64,000 bases of DNA from Oscarella lobularis (GCF_947507565.1 NC_089190.1:2170001-2234000), one strand, 5' to 3'. Positions 47,591 through 58,490 are shown, numbered from the stretch's first letter. Numbers and translations are program-made. The notes: generated by a model not told the origin, from the letters alone.

Positions 47591-48475
47591 ATGGCTGTGG
47601 CTCGTGACGGAGTCACGAAGATTGCGCAAAACTTTCTGCGAAATGCTGCGACTGGAGACGTGAGTCCGAAGTGGAGTGCTTGCTTATTCTAGCTTTTATA
47701 GCAGCTCGTTGCCGTCGAATCGCTGTGGAAAGAGAATCCCGTCGTTTTGCACTTCATGCGACGATTCGGATGACAATTGTGTCGCGTCGGCGCGCGCCAA
47801 ATAAGCGCCATCAAGCCCCAATTGGACGCGCACGACGTTCGTCTCGTCGGAGTTGGCCTCGAAGAACTAGGCGTGGAAGAATTTCGAGAAGGAAACTATT
47901 TTGCCGGAGGTACAAATACAAATACGGGATCTACAATAGAAATCTTGTAACTGTGCGCTTTGATAGAGCTCTATATTGATCAAGACAAGAAATGCTATAA
48001 AGATTTGGGATACAGACGGTATGTGCACTACATATAGAAAATTCTAATTTAAATTTTTTAATTTCTAGTATGAATATTTTCACTGTCTTCCCCAGCGTCC
48101 TGAGCAAAAAAACCAGGACAACAGGCAGCCAGGTAAACACCTTAATAATTCATACGTATAGTCTCTATATTCTTTCTCTAGGCTAAGCAAGAGGGAATCA
48201 AGGGCAATTTGAAAGGCGACGCCTTTCAAAACGGAGGCACTCTCGTTCTGAGCAAAGGTGGCAGCGAAGTCTTGCTCTCTCACTACGAACAGGAACCCGG
48301 ATCCCACGTCGATCCCAAGGACATCCTCAAAGCCCTCAAAATCGAAGCCCCAAGTAAAGAAAAATAAATAAGTTAATTAATTAATTAATTGAGTGGTTCT
48401 ATAGGTGATCTCCCTAAGGTCGAGGAAGCGCCTGTGTGCACTGATGAAGCATGCGAAATCCCCCAGAAACAGTGA
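47591..48475 (+). CDS. SELENOU: Selenoprotein U / PRXL2-type thioredoxin-fold protein, TGA read as Sec
   Basis: Peroxiredoxin-like 2 family (SelU1/FAM213A, PAMM/FAM213B relatives), redox proteins. Six exons: 47591-47659, 47702-47909, 47967-48018, 48069-48132, 48182-48353, 48405-48475; 636 bases, 211 residues if the in-frame TGA at 47771-47773 is selenocysteine. It falls exactly at the first redox residue: FMRRFG-U-QLCRVGARQIS, a UxxC motif where Cys homologues have CxxC. Homology continues unbroken after it: DVRLVGVGLEELGVEEF, NYFAGELYIDQDKKCYKDLG, GIKGNLKGDAFQNGGTLVLS. A SECIS-like hairpin lies in the 3' UTR. The C-terminus ends with an extra VCTDEAC. An ordinary CDS caller would cut or split this gene. 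Family subtype is not certain. Confidence 0.88.
47771..47773 (+). other. Predicted selenocysteine codon (TGA)
   Basis: In frame, 23 codons into exon 2, three codons before TGT (Cys). Flanked by conserved family sequence on both sides within one exon, so neither splicing nor frameshift explains it. Confidence 0.85.
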
Positions 48476-48499
48476 ACACGATGTGAAGAGACGTTTGCT

Positions 48500-48580
48500 T
48501 AGACTTGCCCTTATGATGCTCCAAAGAGTAAATAGCTACCCAGCTGCCTCTTAGAGCGGATTGCACGTACGCAAAGTCAA
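48500..48580 (+). ncRNA. SECIS-like element in the SELENOU 3' UTR
   Basis: Starts 25 bases after the stop codon. A core ATGAT (48513-48517) and GGAT (48558-48561) flank a stem in which GCTC pairs with GAGC and AAGAG with CTCTT. The apical loop has AAA at 48530-48532, 13 bases after the core, then a small AGCT/AGCT hairpin, as in form-2 SECIS. A lower stem GACTTGC / GCAAAGTC with a bulge is possible. AATAAA follows at 48584-48589. Assigned by eye; pairing was not computed. Confidence 0.65.
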
Positions 48581-48583
48581 GCA

Positions 48584-48589
48584 AATAAA
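48584..48589 (+). terminator. AATAAA polyadenylation signal of SELENOU
   Basis: Canonical AATAAA right after the SECIS-like hairpin and 35 bases before the tail-to-tail SLC25A36-like stop codon. Confidence 0.6.
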
Positions 48590-48623
48590 GATCGTGTTCA
48601 TTAGTTAAGATATCTATGACTAT

Positions 48624-50162
48624 CTAGTCTGACCATGCAGCGGAAAAGCGTACAATAGTTTCGAAAGTGGCAAATAATATAGCAGAGTTGGGTATGACGC
48701 GAATCAAATGCGTTCCCAATCCCCCATATAACCCGTGCCGACCCTCTTCCCTCCATACGCGAACTAGAGTCTGTATGAGGGAATGATAGCGTCGATTGGC
48801 GCCGTCATTCTGTCGCAATCGCGTCCGTGCAACCTCTGAGGGAAAAAAATTAGACTATTTGAAAATTTATCTAGTGTTGTTACCGTGGGGATATGCTATG
48901 ACTGTGGCTGTTAGCTTAGCGCACGCGGACGCGATCATGTATTGAATGACGTCTGCAACAATTAATTGATTTATAATAAAAGTATCTATTTTTCATTACT
49001 ATACCAGTGGACGTTGTTGATTGGCTGTTTTCTAGTAAACCCTGTTTACGCAGGTTTTCCTTGAAACGTTCGTAGAGAACGAAGTAGATGGCCGTTTCCG
49101 ACGTCCCTAGCAACGCGATTGATATGAATCAAAAAATGATTAGTGTGAGAGATTCGCCTTACCTGCATACGAAGCGGTTAATCCGCGATAAAATCCTCTC
49201 AATCCTTCTCTTCGCCATACGTCTTTCACGCATTTTACCGCGGAATACCGAAAACTCTCTTTTCTAAAAGAAATCGCGTTTTCATTCACGATCTCGCATA
49301 GCAACGCGATCGTACGTCGTCGGATCGAGTTGCAAATGCGTTCGAATGACCCATATCGGGTTCGTTATAGTGCAGGCGGTCACGCCGGCCGATACGGCGG
49401 CGCTCAAGTGAACGGGCGCCGTATTCGGTTCGAAAACCGCGTTATAGTAGCTTTTGAAGTGATTGTAGCAGGCGAAATATATCGCGCGCGACGGCGCGAT
49501 GCCGACGAGCGTCGGACCGAGGCCCTTGAAGAGCGAACGAGTCCCTTCGGTCGCGACGATTCGTCGCAGGCACGCGAGCGTGTTTCCCGGACGCGCGAGC
49601 GCGCTCGTTGCCGGCGTTGTGACTGGGCCCGCTGACGTCGCCAATACCGGCGCGTGAACGGGTTGAAATGCGACGACGGAACTCTAGAAGAACGAGGGTA
49701 ATTGTTAGTGGGTGGAAGCGGTGTTTTGCGTGGGATAGGTTTTGTTGGGATAAGCTGAGTCCCCTCGAGTCCTCTCTTTTTGCACGTGTGAAGTCGCGCT
49801 CTCCCTTTGGATGGAGGGCGTGGCTTCCATTCAGCAAGCGCACGAACACGTACTATTCTAGCTACATTGAACGCGTTTGTGCCCGCAAGGCTACGACTAG
49901 CGGCGAAGGTCTTTTGTAAGAGCGAGCCTTTTGAATGTAGTCCGGGGACTTCTCACCTGCAATCGAGTTTTTACGACTTCCAGCGGAGCTGTGGCTGTAG
50001 CCGCGACTGCACCCGCAACTCTAAAACAAAAGGCACTCGCATTGTTCAATTGGAAGCGCAATCGCGATAAAAGCAGCTGATCGCGGTCGCCGAATTTTAA
50101 ACATCGCTGTCTTACCCGCCCGCAAATAGGTGCACGGTCGACTTTTTATCGTTCCGCGACAT
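48624..50162 (-). CDS. SLC25A36: Mitochondrial carrier, SLC25A33/36-like (pyrimidine nucleotides)
   Basis: Inner-membrane carrier; family members exchange pyrimidine nucleotides. Starts [16 protein letters not shown] at 50162 and ends AAWSD at 48624; several exons (first 50116-50162). Three carrier signatures: [20 protein letters not shown] and [10 protein letters not shown]. Other matches are [38 protein letters not shown] and [18 protein letters not shown], all close to human SLC25A36/33. A second-repeat PxWxxR motif is typical of this subgroup and of the folate/FAD carrier. Confidence 0.9.
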
Positions 50163-50338
50163 TCTGCGAGAGACTGGGGATGACTGGGCCAATCCCTCGC
50201 CGAGTCTCACGTCTTTTCTCTCCCAACGCAACCTTTTGTCAGCTTCGGAACGCGCGCTAATTACACTTGCACGCAAACGCCGCGTGTTCAATGACGTGTT
50301 GGCTGATCTCCAAAAAAACACCAAAAAAGCACGCTCTA

Positions 50339-51561
50339 TTAGTTCAAAATCTCCTAAACGAACAGACGTGCCAAATTTTATACAGTTTTATTTAATTGCT
50401 TACTTGAGATGCAAATTGGGGAAGCACAAACGATTTTCCATGAACGGCCGAATTATAATATTTCAGCTGCATCTCGTTGACCTCTTCATCACTCAAATTT
50501 TTCAACGGTCGCCTAAAGTTCGTTTCCTAGTCCAAAATAAATAGTTTGAAAAAAGAAAATTGATTGTTTACTTACAGGATTTTTGCTACACAGTATAAAT
50601 CCAATTTGTCCACAGGGATAAGTGGGAACTGCCGTCGTGCAGTAGCTAACTACAGGAAAAAGTTCGCGACAAAACGTCAGCATGTCTTTTATGAGGGAAA
50701 GGTGAAGCCACATGCATTCCCCTAACACAGGAGGAAAAAAGTCAAGGATTATATATATAGATAGATTCAGTAGGTATTACCTTGAGAACATAGTATTCCA
50801 TCTGGCTTGAGAGCTTGCTTTAGTAGCTTGTAATAATCTTTCTCAAAAAGCACTTTTGCTGGGCCTAAGAGATTAATTAATTAATTAATTAATTATAAAT
50901 GTTGAAATTCTCTTTTAACCTATTGGATCTGATGAGTCTGTTATAATGACGTCAAACTCATCTTTACAACTTTTGAGATATTCGGCACCGTCTCCAATTC
51001 GCTGGACTAGTTTTTCTGACTGGTATCCAGACGTCAATCCGGGAAAGTGCTCTTTGCACACTTTGATTACATCCTGATTCACCAAAATTTTAATATAGAT
51101 ACATGTATATGTGAGTACCTCATCCAATTCACATTGAACGACTTTCTCTACACTGGGATGCTTTATTGCTTCTCTAACAGCACCTCCGTCACCTCCACCA
51201 ACCACAAGAACCTGAAAAAATGGCATAGAGATCTTTAGAAAAAATATTCTCGTGTACCTTTTTGGGATTTGGATGACAAAGGAGAGGAACGTGGACAATT
51301 ATTTCGTGATAGGCACTCTCGTCGCGTTCCGTGCACTGTATAATGCCGTCGAGAACGAGAACGTTGCCGAAGCGCTTGCTGTGGAGCGAGAATTGTGGAG
51401 CACGTGGCTCGATGAAGGGAAGGTGGCACCTTTTGAAGAGTTGGATGTGCTGGTACTTCGATTTGGCGTCGTAGAGCCATTCTTCGATTTCAATGCACAT
51501 CGCTTGACCCGGCCAAAACGTGTCCTTCTCCACGAACCACTTCTTTTGCTCTTGCTCCATA
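50339..51561 (-). CDS. SRM: Spermidine synthase
   Basis: Transfers aminopropyl from decarboxylated S-adenosylmethionine to putrescine. Starts [20 protein letters not shown] and ends FASQEILN. Motifs: [40 protein letters not shown] (SAM-type nucleotide site), [15 protein letters not shown] (catalytic Asp) and [17 protein letters not shown]. An apparent 18-residue insertion in the first exon frame (about 51395-51450) is really a short GTGCC..ACAG intron that stays open. Sits between SLC25A36-like and kinase genes on the same strand with gaps of 176 and 107 bases. Confidence 0.94.
50873..50895. repeat. (TTAA)n run in SRM intron
   Basis: Five to six TAAT/TTAA units. Confidence 0.8.
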
Positions 51562-51668
51562 TCGTTTACGGGATACCTTAGCACGTGACTTAAATGATAA
51601 ATACGAACGGTCACTAGACATTTCCTTACAGTAACAAGAGCTCTGCATAGCATACACAGTACAGTGTA

Positions 51669-54306
51669 CTAAAAAAACGCATCTGACAGAGAAACATAAT
51701 GATGATCGTCACCAAACTGTCCTTTCACTAATCGTTTACCAATGTTAGAAAGAGCTTCCAATTCTGCGTTCAGTGCCTCAAAGCACTCTTTCGCTGTTGA
51801 ACGAGATTCTGGACTAAGTTCCAACATTCTCCCACACAGACAGAATATAGAGCGTCGAGATGCCAGGTGAAGCAGCTGAGTGCGTCTCACTTCCGGAATA
51901 GGGCCCTCGCCGGTCAGAATTTCAAGCACTGTCACGCCCAAACTGTACACATCAGTTGGTAATGAGCTGCGACTACTACTGGGTGGAAGTCGCTCTGGAG
52001 CAAGATATTGGGAACTCAAAGGACCTGCAGACAGAGAGCTTTCCAGCAAATGAGTAGTACTCAGGTCTCCCAACTTGACAGTCATATCCTTCAAAATCAG
52101 CGCGTTGCTTGGGCGGATGTCACCATGAACATAAGGCCTAGAACTAACTTGATGCAAATACTGAATAGCAGAAGTGATGTCTAATGCAACGGACAGTTGT
52201 TCATAATCTGTTAAATACGTTCCTGATGAATGAGCTGCATCAATCAATTCAGAAACTGATCCTTCGAGCAACTCCATGACAATCATAAGTTGATATCCTT
52301 CTTCCATTATAGCTCCGCATACTGTCACAATGTTAGGATGATGGAGGCGGCTACAGAGCAGAATTTCATGGCGAAACATGTGTTTTGTTCGTTGCGTTGT
52401 CATCAACTCATAAAGTCTTTTAACAGCAACTCGCTTGCCCTTCCATAGACCAATGCAAATCTCTACACAATCACTTAGATTGTAAGTAGTCTAATTGAAA
52501 CTTCCTTACCTGCAAACGCTCCGCTTCCAAGTCTTGCATCTGTTAGATGAACATCACTCAGTTTGATGCTCAAAAAATCAAAAAACGAATCCAATCGTCG
52601 TTTCAACTCCGTCCGTGAAGCTTCGAGAGTTGTACAACGAGCTTCTATGATCTTTCTAAGAACAAAAAATAGGTGAACCAAAAACGCAATGATACATGAC
52701 ATGTTCTCCGCCTTTCAAATTGCATTTCCTCTCGTTCTTGCTCGGTCTTGAATCGTAACTCTACCAGAGAAGTTTCCAATGATCTACAACGATCTTCCAT
52801 CTCCATCCTACAAATGAAGCATGACATAAAACAACAAAGTTACAGAGATAATTTTATCTTCCTTTCAAGTCTCGTGCGTTCAAGTTCCTCCAGGACTTGC
52901 TCAACCTCGGGGCCTCGTCCTGTTTCAAAACTGAGTCATAACATCCAAAGTCTCTCGATTTACACCCTAACGCACTTGTAGGTACTTCCCTTCTCCTGAG
53001 CTGAGGTGACTCCAATGCCTTTGAAAAAAAAAAACTAAAGCACAAGTACAAGATGAACCAATTAGGTACTCTTGCAGCAATTTTGATGTCTTCTAGAACA
53101 CGTCTTGCCTCTGAAAATTATTATTACAGAACTTATCAGAAAATGTCTCGTGGTACTCACCTGCTGCACTTGATCTTTCATTAGGAAGCGTTTTACAACA
53201 ATTTCTCATTAGAGAACTATACATCTCCGGGCATACTGGACAATCCTGTGACCCTTTGGGCAATGAATTGGTTTTCTTCAAATATTGAACCAACTCAAAA
53301 GGCTCATCTTTGATAGAAAAGACATAACCACCCAGGAAGTAGCAACAGCTGCCAACTATACTCTGAAAAATTTCTTTTCGCTCTTTTATTTCCCACAGCA
53401 TGAAACCAAACCTAAATTTCACACTGAGATTCTGTAACATAGATACCAGAGATAACACTTACGAGTACATGTCAATACGTTTTGTGGCTTCTGGATCTTT
53501 TTCTATATCAATTTCTCTGTGAAAGCGTTCTGGCGCTATGTACACCGGTGTGCCAGAAACAAAACTGCATGGGACTTGTGACCATGAACGTATTGACACA
53601 TCCCTGGTTTTTGACAAGCCAAAATCTGTAATCTAAACGCAAATAAACGAGAAATTTAAAATATAATCAATTTGCTAACCTTGCAACAAAGACTATCAGC
53701 CGCTATTTTTAGGAGAACATTTTCACACTTGAGATCCATGTGAACAATCACCGGATCATTGGAATGAAGAAAACTAATCCCGCAACTGATTTGATATGCA
53801 ATGTCTATGCGATTCCGCCAAGATGCAATATCCAAATAGATTTCATGCTTGTCGTCATCACAAAAGAGACGGTCTGACAGACTACCGCCATTAACATATT
53901 CCAAAATAAGAGCCAAGTGTGTTGGGGCTGGACACATCCCAATTAGGCTAACAACATTCTGATGTGGTGTCAGCCTGCCTAAGACACTGATTTCTCTGAA
54001 GACTGAATCATAGGCCCTGTTGGGCAGAAGAGGAAGGCGAATCACGTGAGCCTGTTTAATTAATCTAATTGATGTTCCTTACCTTTTGCCCAGTCTTGGT
54101 TTTGATGGATCCGAAATGACTTTGATCGCAACTAACTGGGGCTTGTCCAGTAAACAGCCGTCGGAATTTCTCACGAGGCGAGCTTTGTACACTTCCGCGA
54201 AACCCCCGGCGCCCAAGAAGTCGGGGTTGTTCGGATCGTCGCGACTCTTGTTATACTCAAAATACGAGGTTTCATATAACGGCAATGTCGCAGTTCGACT
54301 GGCCAT
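51669..54306 (-). CDS. Tandem-kinase protein: kinase, coiled coil, degenerate kinase
   Basis: About ten exons from MASRTATLPLYETSYFEYNK (54083-54306) to SLSDAFF (51669). Kinase 1: loop FLGAGGFAEVYKAR, VAIKV lysine, HMDLKCENVLL (catalytic Asp kept, HRD Arg replaced by Met), ITDFGLSK, YIAPERF; TKL-like. The middle is a charged coiled coil (EDRCRSLETSLVELRFKTEQ, KIIEARCTTLEASRTELKRR). Kinase 2: ARLGSGAFA, KRVAVKRL, YVHGDIRPSNALI and, in place of DFG, KLGDLSTTHL, so HRD is HGD and DFG is DLS; then APERLPP and TDVYSLGVTVLEILTG. The second domain may be a pseudokinase. The exon joins between the coiled coil and kinase 1 are less sure, so two genes cannot be fully excluded. Confidence 0.75.
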
Positions 54307-54380
54307 AATATGATATCGCGTTTCCTGGTATCCGGGCGCACACTGAACGTAATCTCGCGATTTCCTGGATGTGAAAGCTC
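54307..54380. promoter_or_regulatory. 74-base head-to-head interval, kinase/HGSNAT
   Basis: Divergent start codons 74 bases apart. It contains two copies of TATCGCG/CTCGCG-TTTCCTGG (CGCGTTTCCTGGTATC at about 54317 and CGCGATTTCCTGGATG at about 54356). The TTTCCTGG core fits ETS-type sites, which are common in bidirectional promoters. Confidence 0.5.
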
Positions 54381-56198
54381 ATGCTTCTGTTTCTCGTCGT
54401 TCTTTTGAGCCTTTCTTCATCACTCGCCCATGATACGTCGTACAGCGAAAGACGTTCGCATCTAGGTGCAACGGAAGGCCTTGTCTGCCTGGAGAACAGT
54501 CTTTCTCACGCTACGGTCTTTGTGAACTCGACGAGCGACGACTGTTATCAGTGCAGACCAGCACCTCTACTTACAGTCGATCCCAACTCGATCAATTGCG
54601 CACCAGTCGACGTCGATTTCAAACTCCATTTCGTCATCACATGGAACGACTCTCACCTGAACAATTCAAAGTGCCTAAAATATATAAAAATCGACGAAAA
54701 AGGCGGCTTGAACATCACAGTAGTAGCAAGCGACTCGCCGTGCCAGTTCGTTCCCATAAAGGGGGTGTGGCCATACACGCCCATCCTCGTGGCTTTAGCG
54801 ATCTACAGCACTCTCGCAATCGCAGCCTTCGTCTACGAACGCCTATTGAAAAAACGCGCAATCGCCTGCTGCAAATCATTAGCCGACACGGAAAGCCTCG
54901 TCAAAAGCGATCTCGGCAACCCGGAAGAAGCCCGGGTGAATCCAGACGACTCATTGCGCCCGTCGCCACCGCAACAGCCGGAAAATCTCTTCCCAGTCGC
55001 AAAAACCGTCGCCCAGCAACGAAGACGCCTACGCTCATTGGACACATTCCGCGGCCTCTCATTGGTCATAATGATATTCGTGAATTATCGAGGCGGCGAC
55101 TATTGGTTTTTCAAACACAGCAAATGGAACGGTCTCACCGTCGCCGATCTCGTCTTTCCCTGGTTCGACTTCATCCTCGGCACGTCGGCGGCAATATCAC
55201 TCAATTCCCTCGATCGACGCGACGTAAGCCGATGGCGAATTCTCCTCAAAGCCCTTCGTCGATTCGTCATTCTTTTCGCACTCGGAATAATTATTAGTAG
55301 CAATGATGGCGGAAGTTTGCCGACGTTGCGCATTCCCGGCGTTCTTCAGCGTCTCGCTATCAGCTATCTCGGCGTCACTCTCATGCATTTGATTCTCGCG
55401 CCCAAGCGCGATCGAAACGCCGATAAGGTATTCGCTCCCGTACGGGAGATTGTGAATCATTGGGCCGAGTGGCTAGTCGCTTTGTGTCTCATTGCCTTGT
55501 GGGCGGGTCTCACGTTTTTGCTTCACGTTCCCAATTGTCCTACGGGGTATCTCGGTCCTGGTGGGCTCTATGGCGACGATAATGGGAAAAATCATAATTG
55601 TACGGGAGGTGCTGCGGGATATATTGATTCCGTTCTCTTTAAAAAGCACGTGTATCCGCATCCCACCTGTAAGGAGCTCTATGGTACGGGGCCTTATGAT
55701 CCTGAAGGGACTCTCGGCACTTTGACGTCGATTTTTCTCGCGTTTCTTGGCGTTCACGCCGGTCGCGTTTTTCTCACGCATCGCGACGATGGACCGCGTC
55801 TCAAGCGACTCATCATCGCGGGGATTATTGCCGGTGCCATAGGAACGGGGTTGGCCGAGGGCAAACAAAATGGCGGGCTAATACCGATTAATAAAAACCT
55901 CTGGTCCCTCTCCTATGTTCTTGTCATGGCTGGAACCGCGTATCTGCTCTTGAGTCTGTGCTACTTTGTTATTGACGTGAAAAAGTTTTGGCTTGGGGGG
56001 CCCTTTGTTTATCCGGGAATGAATTCGATTTTGGTCTACGTTGGTCACGAGCTCGCCGACGGGCGATTTCCGTTTGCGTATTCGTGGCCTGGAGAGGCGA
56101 ATCATGCAAATCAATTGGCAAGCAGTTTGATCGGGATGACGTTGTGGGTTATAATTGCGTATTACTTGTACGTTATTGACTTCTTTGTCAAAGTATAG
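54381..56198 (+). CDS. HGSNAT: Heparan-alpha-glucosaminide N-acetyltransferase
   Basis: Lysosomal membrane enzyme moving acetyl from cytosolic acetyl-CoA to terminal glucosamine of heparan sulfate. Intronless, 605 residues. Signal peptide MLLFLVVLLSLSSSLA; a luminal domain with paired cysteines and N-glycosylation sequons (NST, NDS, NNS, NIT); then about 11 membrane spans. RSLDTFRGLSLVIMIFVNY and FFKHSKWNGLTVADLVFPWF carry the active-site His. Later blocks are PTCKELYGTGPYDPEGTLGT and PGMNSILVYVGHEL. Human HGSNAT is heavily spliced, so loss of introns or retroposition is suggested. Confidence 0.95.
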   Translation: MLLFLVVLLSLSSSLAHDTSYSERRSHLGATEGLVCLENSLSHATVFVNSTSDDCYQCRPAPLLTVDPNSINCAPVDVDFKLHFVITWNDSHLNNSKCLKYIKIDEKGGLNITVVASDSPCQFVPIKGVWPYTPILVALAIYSTLAIAAFVYERLLKKRAIACCKSLADTESLVKSDLGNPEEARVNPDDSLRPSPPQQPENLFPVAKTVAQQRRRLRSLDTFRGLSLVIMIFVNYRGGDYWFFKHSKWNGLTVADLVFPWFDFILGTSAAISLNSLDRRDVSRWRILLKALRRFVILFALGIIISSNDGGSLPTLRIPGVLQRLAISYLGVTLMHLILAPKRDRNADKVFAPVREIVNHWAEWLVALCLIALWAGLTFLLHVPNCPTGYLGPGGLYGDDNGKNHNCTGGAAGYIDSVLFKKHVYPHPTCKELYGTGPYDPEGTLGTLTSIFLAFLGVHAGRVFLTHRDDGPRLKRLIIAGIIAGAIGTGLAEGKQNGGLIPINKNLWSLSYVLVMAGTAYLLLSLCYFVIDVKKFWLGGPFVYPGMNSILVYVGHELADGRFPFAYSWPGEANHANQLASSLIGMTLWVIIAYYLYVIDFFVKV

Positions 56199-56273
56199 GA
56201 CTGTAGAGTAGAGGGATACAGAGATCGCACATCTTCTGCTGCTCTGTTGTGTTCTTTTGCGCGATTGTAGATG

Positions 56274-56279
56274 AATAAA
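56274..56279 (+). terminator. AATAAA of HGSNAT
   Basis: AATAAA 76 bases after the HGSNAT stop codon. Confidence 0.6.
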
Positions 56280-56831
56280 ACATTTTTCACATAGCTTTGA
56301 CCACAGATACTAGTATCCGTGCTTTGACGTACGCGCGAATTCTTCTTCTTTCCTGTGAGGAAGCGTTGTGTTTGGACGCACCCGGGAACTAAAGTGCCTC
56401 CGCCCTCGAAGCTCTAGCAAATACTCTTGACGTCATGTAGGAAAACCAATACCCTTTGTAAACCGCGCGTCTTCGACTCTACGTTGACGTGCATGTATTA
56501 GGCAGTGAGATGCGTCGTCTTTGTGAGATTATGGGCTCACAGCGATGAATTTAGCGTGACTCACTGTTCAGTCTTTGTGTAATGGATGTAATGGATAATT
56601 AGCTTTGCTAATTCTCCTCGTCCGCTCGGCGGCACTAAACTTCCCCTTCCCTATTACATACGTAGCTCTCAACTGCTTGGCAGTCCTACGCTACCTCTCT
56701 CCTTCAATCGAATTGCCAAAGGCGCTTTTTAGTGTCCCACAATCATCCCTATTACCAGGAGACGCTTACGGCAACACGTCCTCTCCGCCCTTCACAAAAT
56801 CTGTTAGGAATCTACCAGCCCCGCAGGCCAC
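56280..56831. other. Intergenic, no gene recognised
   Basis: Between HGSNAT and the first coiled-coil paralogue. No protein-like spliced frame; likely promoter and 5' UTR. Confidence 0.4.
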
Positions 56832-57553
56832 ATGGACAACGAGGCAGAGAACGAGCTTGATCACATTGTGGAACGACTCAAAGCGAGTCTGGTAAGATCC
56901 AATAACAAAACCACTCTCTCAAAGACCCCTAAGCGTAACAATGGCCCCGCTTGCGCCTCTTTCAGATCAGCATGCGACAACAAGATAACGACTTAGCCGG
57001 TCGCCTAAAACGCATGCAACGATCAATCGACGACGTTCGATCGTACTGTTGGCTCATCAAAACACGCCAATCGACGTGTTCCTTGTCGCAAAATTACGAC
57101 GCGGAAGACGAGGGAGAAGGCGGTAGCATGTGTGCGTTCGCAGACGATGAAAACATCGGTAAACCGGAACGCGGACAGCTGATGCCACCAAAGAGACGAC
57201 AGCGATCGGTCTCGCCCTACGGCGGAATCCCTCCGCCTCTCAACTGCGAACCGGAACGAGAGAGATCGAAAAGTGGATCGCCGTCGCCGAGGCAGGCGCG
57301 TTCGAGTCGCAGTTCGTTTCGCATGTTTCGCCTAAGCTGGGCGTCGAAATCGCGCGGAAAGTCGGGCGGCGACGATGCGTTTAGTGACGTCTCCGAGACG
57401 TCGGTGCCGACTTCACCCAAATGGCGGGGCGAGTGGGACGTGAGTTCCGGTGGGGGTGACGACACGACGAGTAGCGGAGGCGAAACCCAGAGGAGTCGAT
57501 CAAAGGGAAGTCTCTCGAGTTGGCTCCTCCGGAAGTTTCAGCATCATTCGTGA
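56832..57553 (+). CDS. Coiled-coil/Ser-rich paralogue A, 215 residues, unrecognised family
   Basis: Two exons, 56832-56891 and 56966-57553, phase 0. Exon 1 encodes only the helix MDNEAENELDHIVERLKASL. Exon 2 opens ISMRQQDNDLAGRLKRMQRS then IDDVRSYCW, followed by an acidic patch, an RQRSVSPYGG serine/arginine region and a basic amphipathic end SKGSLSSWLLRKFQHHS. Shares gene structure, the MRxxD helix and the basic end with the genes at 58.5 and 61.4 kb. No known domain; the SWLLRKF tail could be a membrane- or partner-binding helix. Confidence 0.75.
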
Positions 57554-58490
57554 TCTGTTGCTCCTGACAACGGGAGGCGTATTATTGGACATGACGAGTT
57601 CAAGGTCTGCGAGAACTATTTTTGAAATATCTTTAGGCTATAGTCAATACACGAGCTTTATCGGGGACGAGGAGCAGCGGAAGTAGAACTAAGGAAAGAC
57701 GGTTTCTATTTGCACTGGCACGATCCGCACGTGCGCGAATCGCGTAGGTTCTCTCGTGACGCTGAATTGACAATAGAAAAATTCTCAGGCTGAAGCCGAG
57801 CGATTGTAGCAACGCAAACCATGCAAAGGAAGCGCCCCGTGCGGTTTGACGTAGGAGCGGGGAACCTGATCTCGGCAATCTGGAGTCGATTAGGGGGAAA
57901 GGGGCCCCGTGCCGCTCATTCCGCCGCCACATAAGCGCGCCGCTTAGGAGACGCTGGTCGTTCCAATAATACCTCCGAACTTCCGAACGGTGTTTCGTTG
58001 TGCAATAAAAAGAGGTAGATATATATGCATTTGGAGGTCAATCGTCCGGACCCTTCTCTAAGGAAGATATTTCCCGGGGTCGTCTAGCGAAGCAACTTCG
58101 AGTTCAAAGACTGCGAGACCGAAAATAATATTTTTCTTTCCAACTGAACGCGGAACTTGCTTGAAGGTTCTGAGGTTCGGGCGGGAAATCTCCGTGTCTT
58201 GTGTAGGGTCTGCGGGGAAAACACTTAGCGGTCTCGGCGGACTAGGAGTCAAGACAAACGGCGCCACAAGCAAGGACACCGTCGTTGCAAAACCGTTGGA
58301 CACACCCCGACAATTTCCGGCGGAACAAAGAATGATCTGATTTACGTCATTATGTCAGACCGCCTACGCGTCACATACCGATCAATCCAAGCGTCGGGTA
58401 TAAGAAAGGTGACGCCAAACCCGGGTGATCAGTATTCGGAGAAACAATCCCTTCAACACCGAAAGCCCAGCTACATCTCTCTATTCGCAA
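57554..58490. other. Intergenic, no gene recognised
   Basis: No protein-like spliced frame. A TATA-like GTATAAG at 58398-58404 lies about 90 bases upstream of paralogue B. Confidence 0.4.

Noticed and set aside
47591-47773. Reading the gene as a pseudogene truncated at TGA 47771
   Set aside because: Family homology continues in frame to a normal stop at 48475, the TGA is at a redox Cys position and a SECIS-like hairpin follows.
51395-51450. 18-residue insertion in spermidine synthase
   Set aside because: It is bounded by GT and AG and the flanking residues join perfectly when it is removed; it is an intron that happens to be open.
54551-55297. 248-residue plus ORF in another frame of HGSNAT
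   Set aside because: Shadow of the HGSNAT exon; arginine-rich and without domains.
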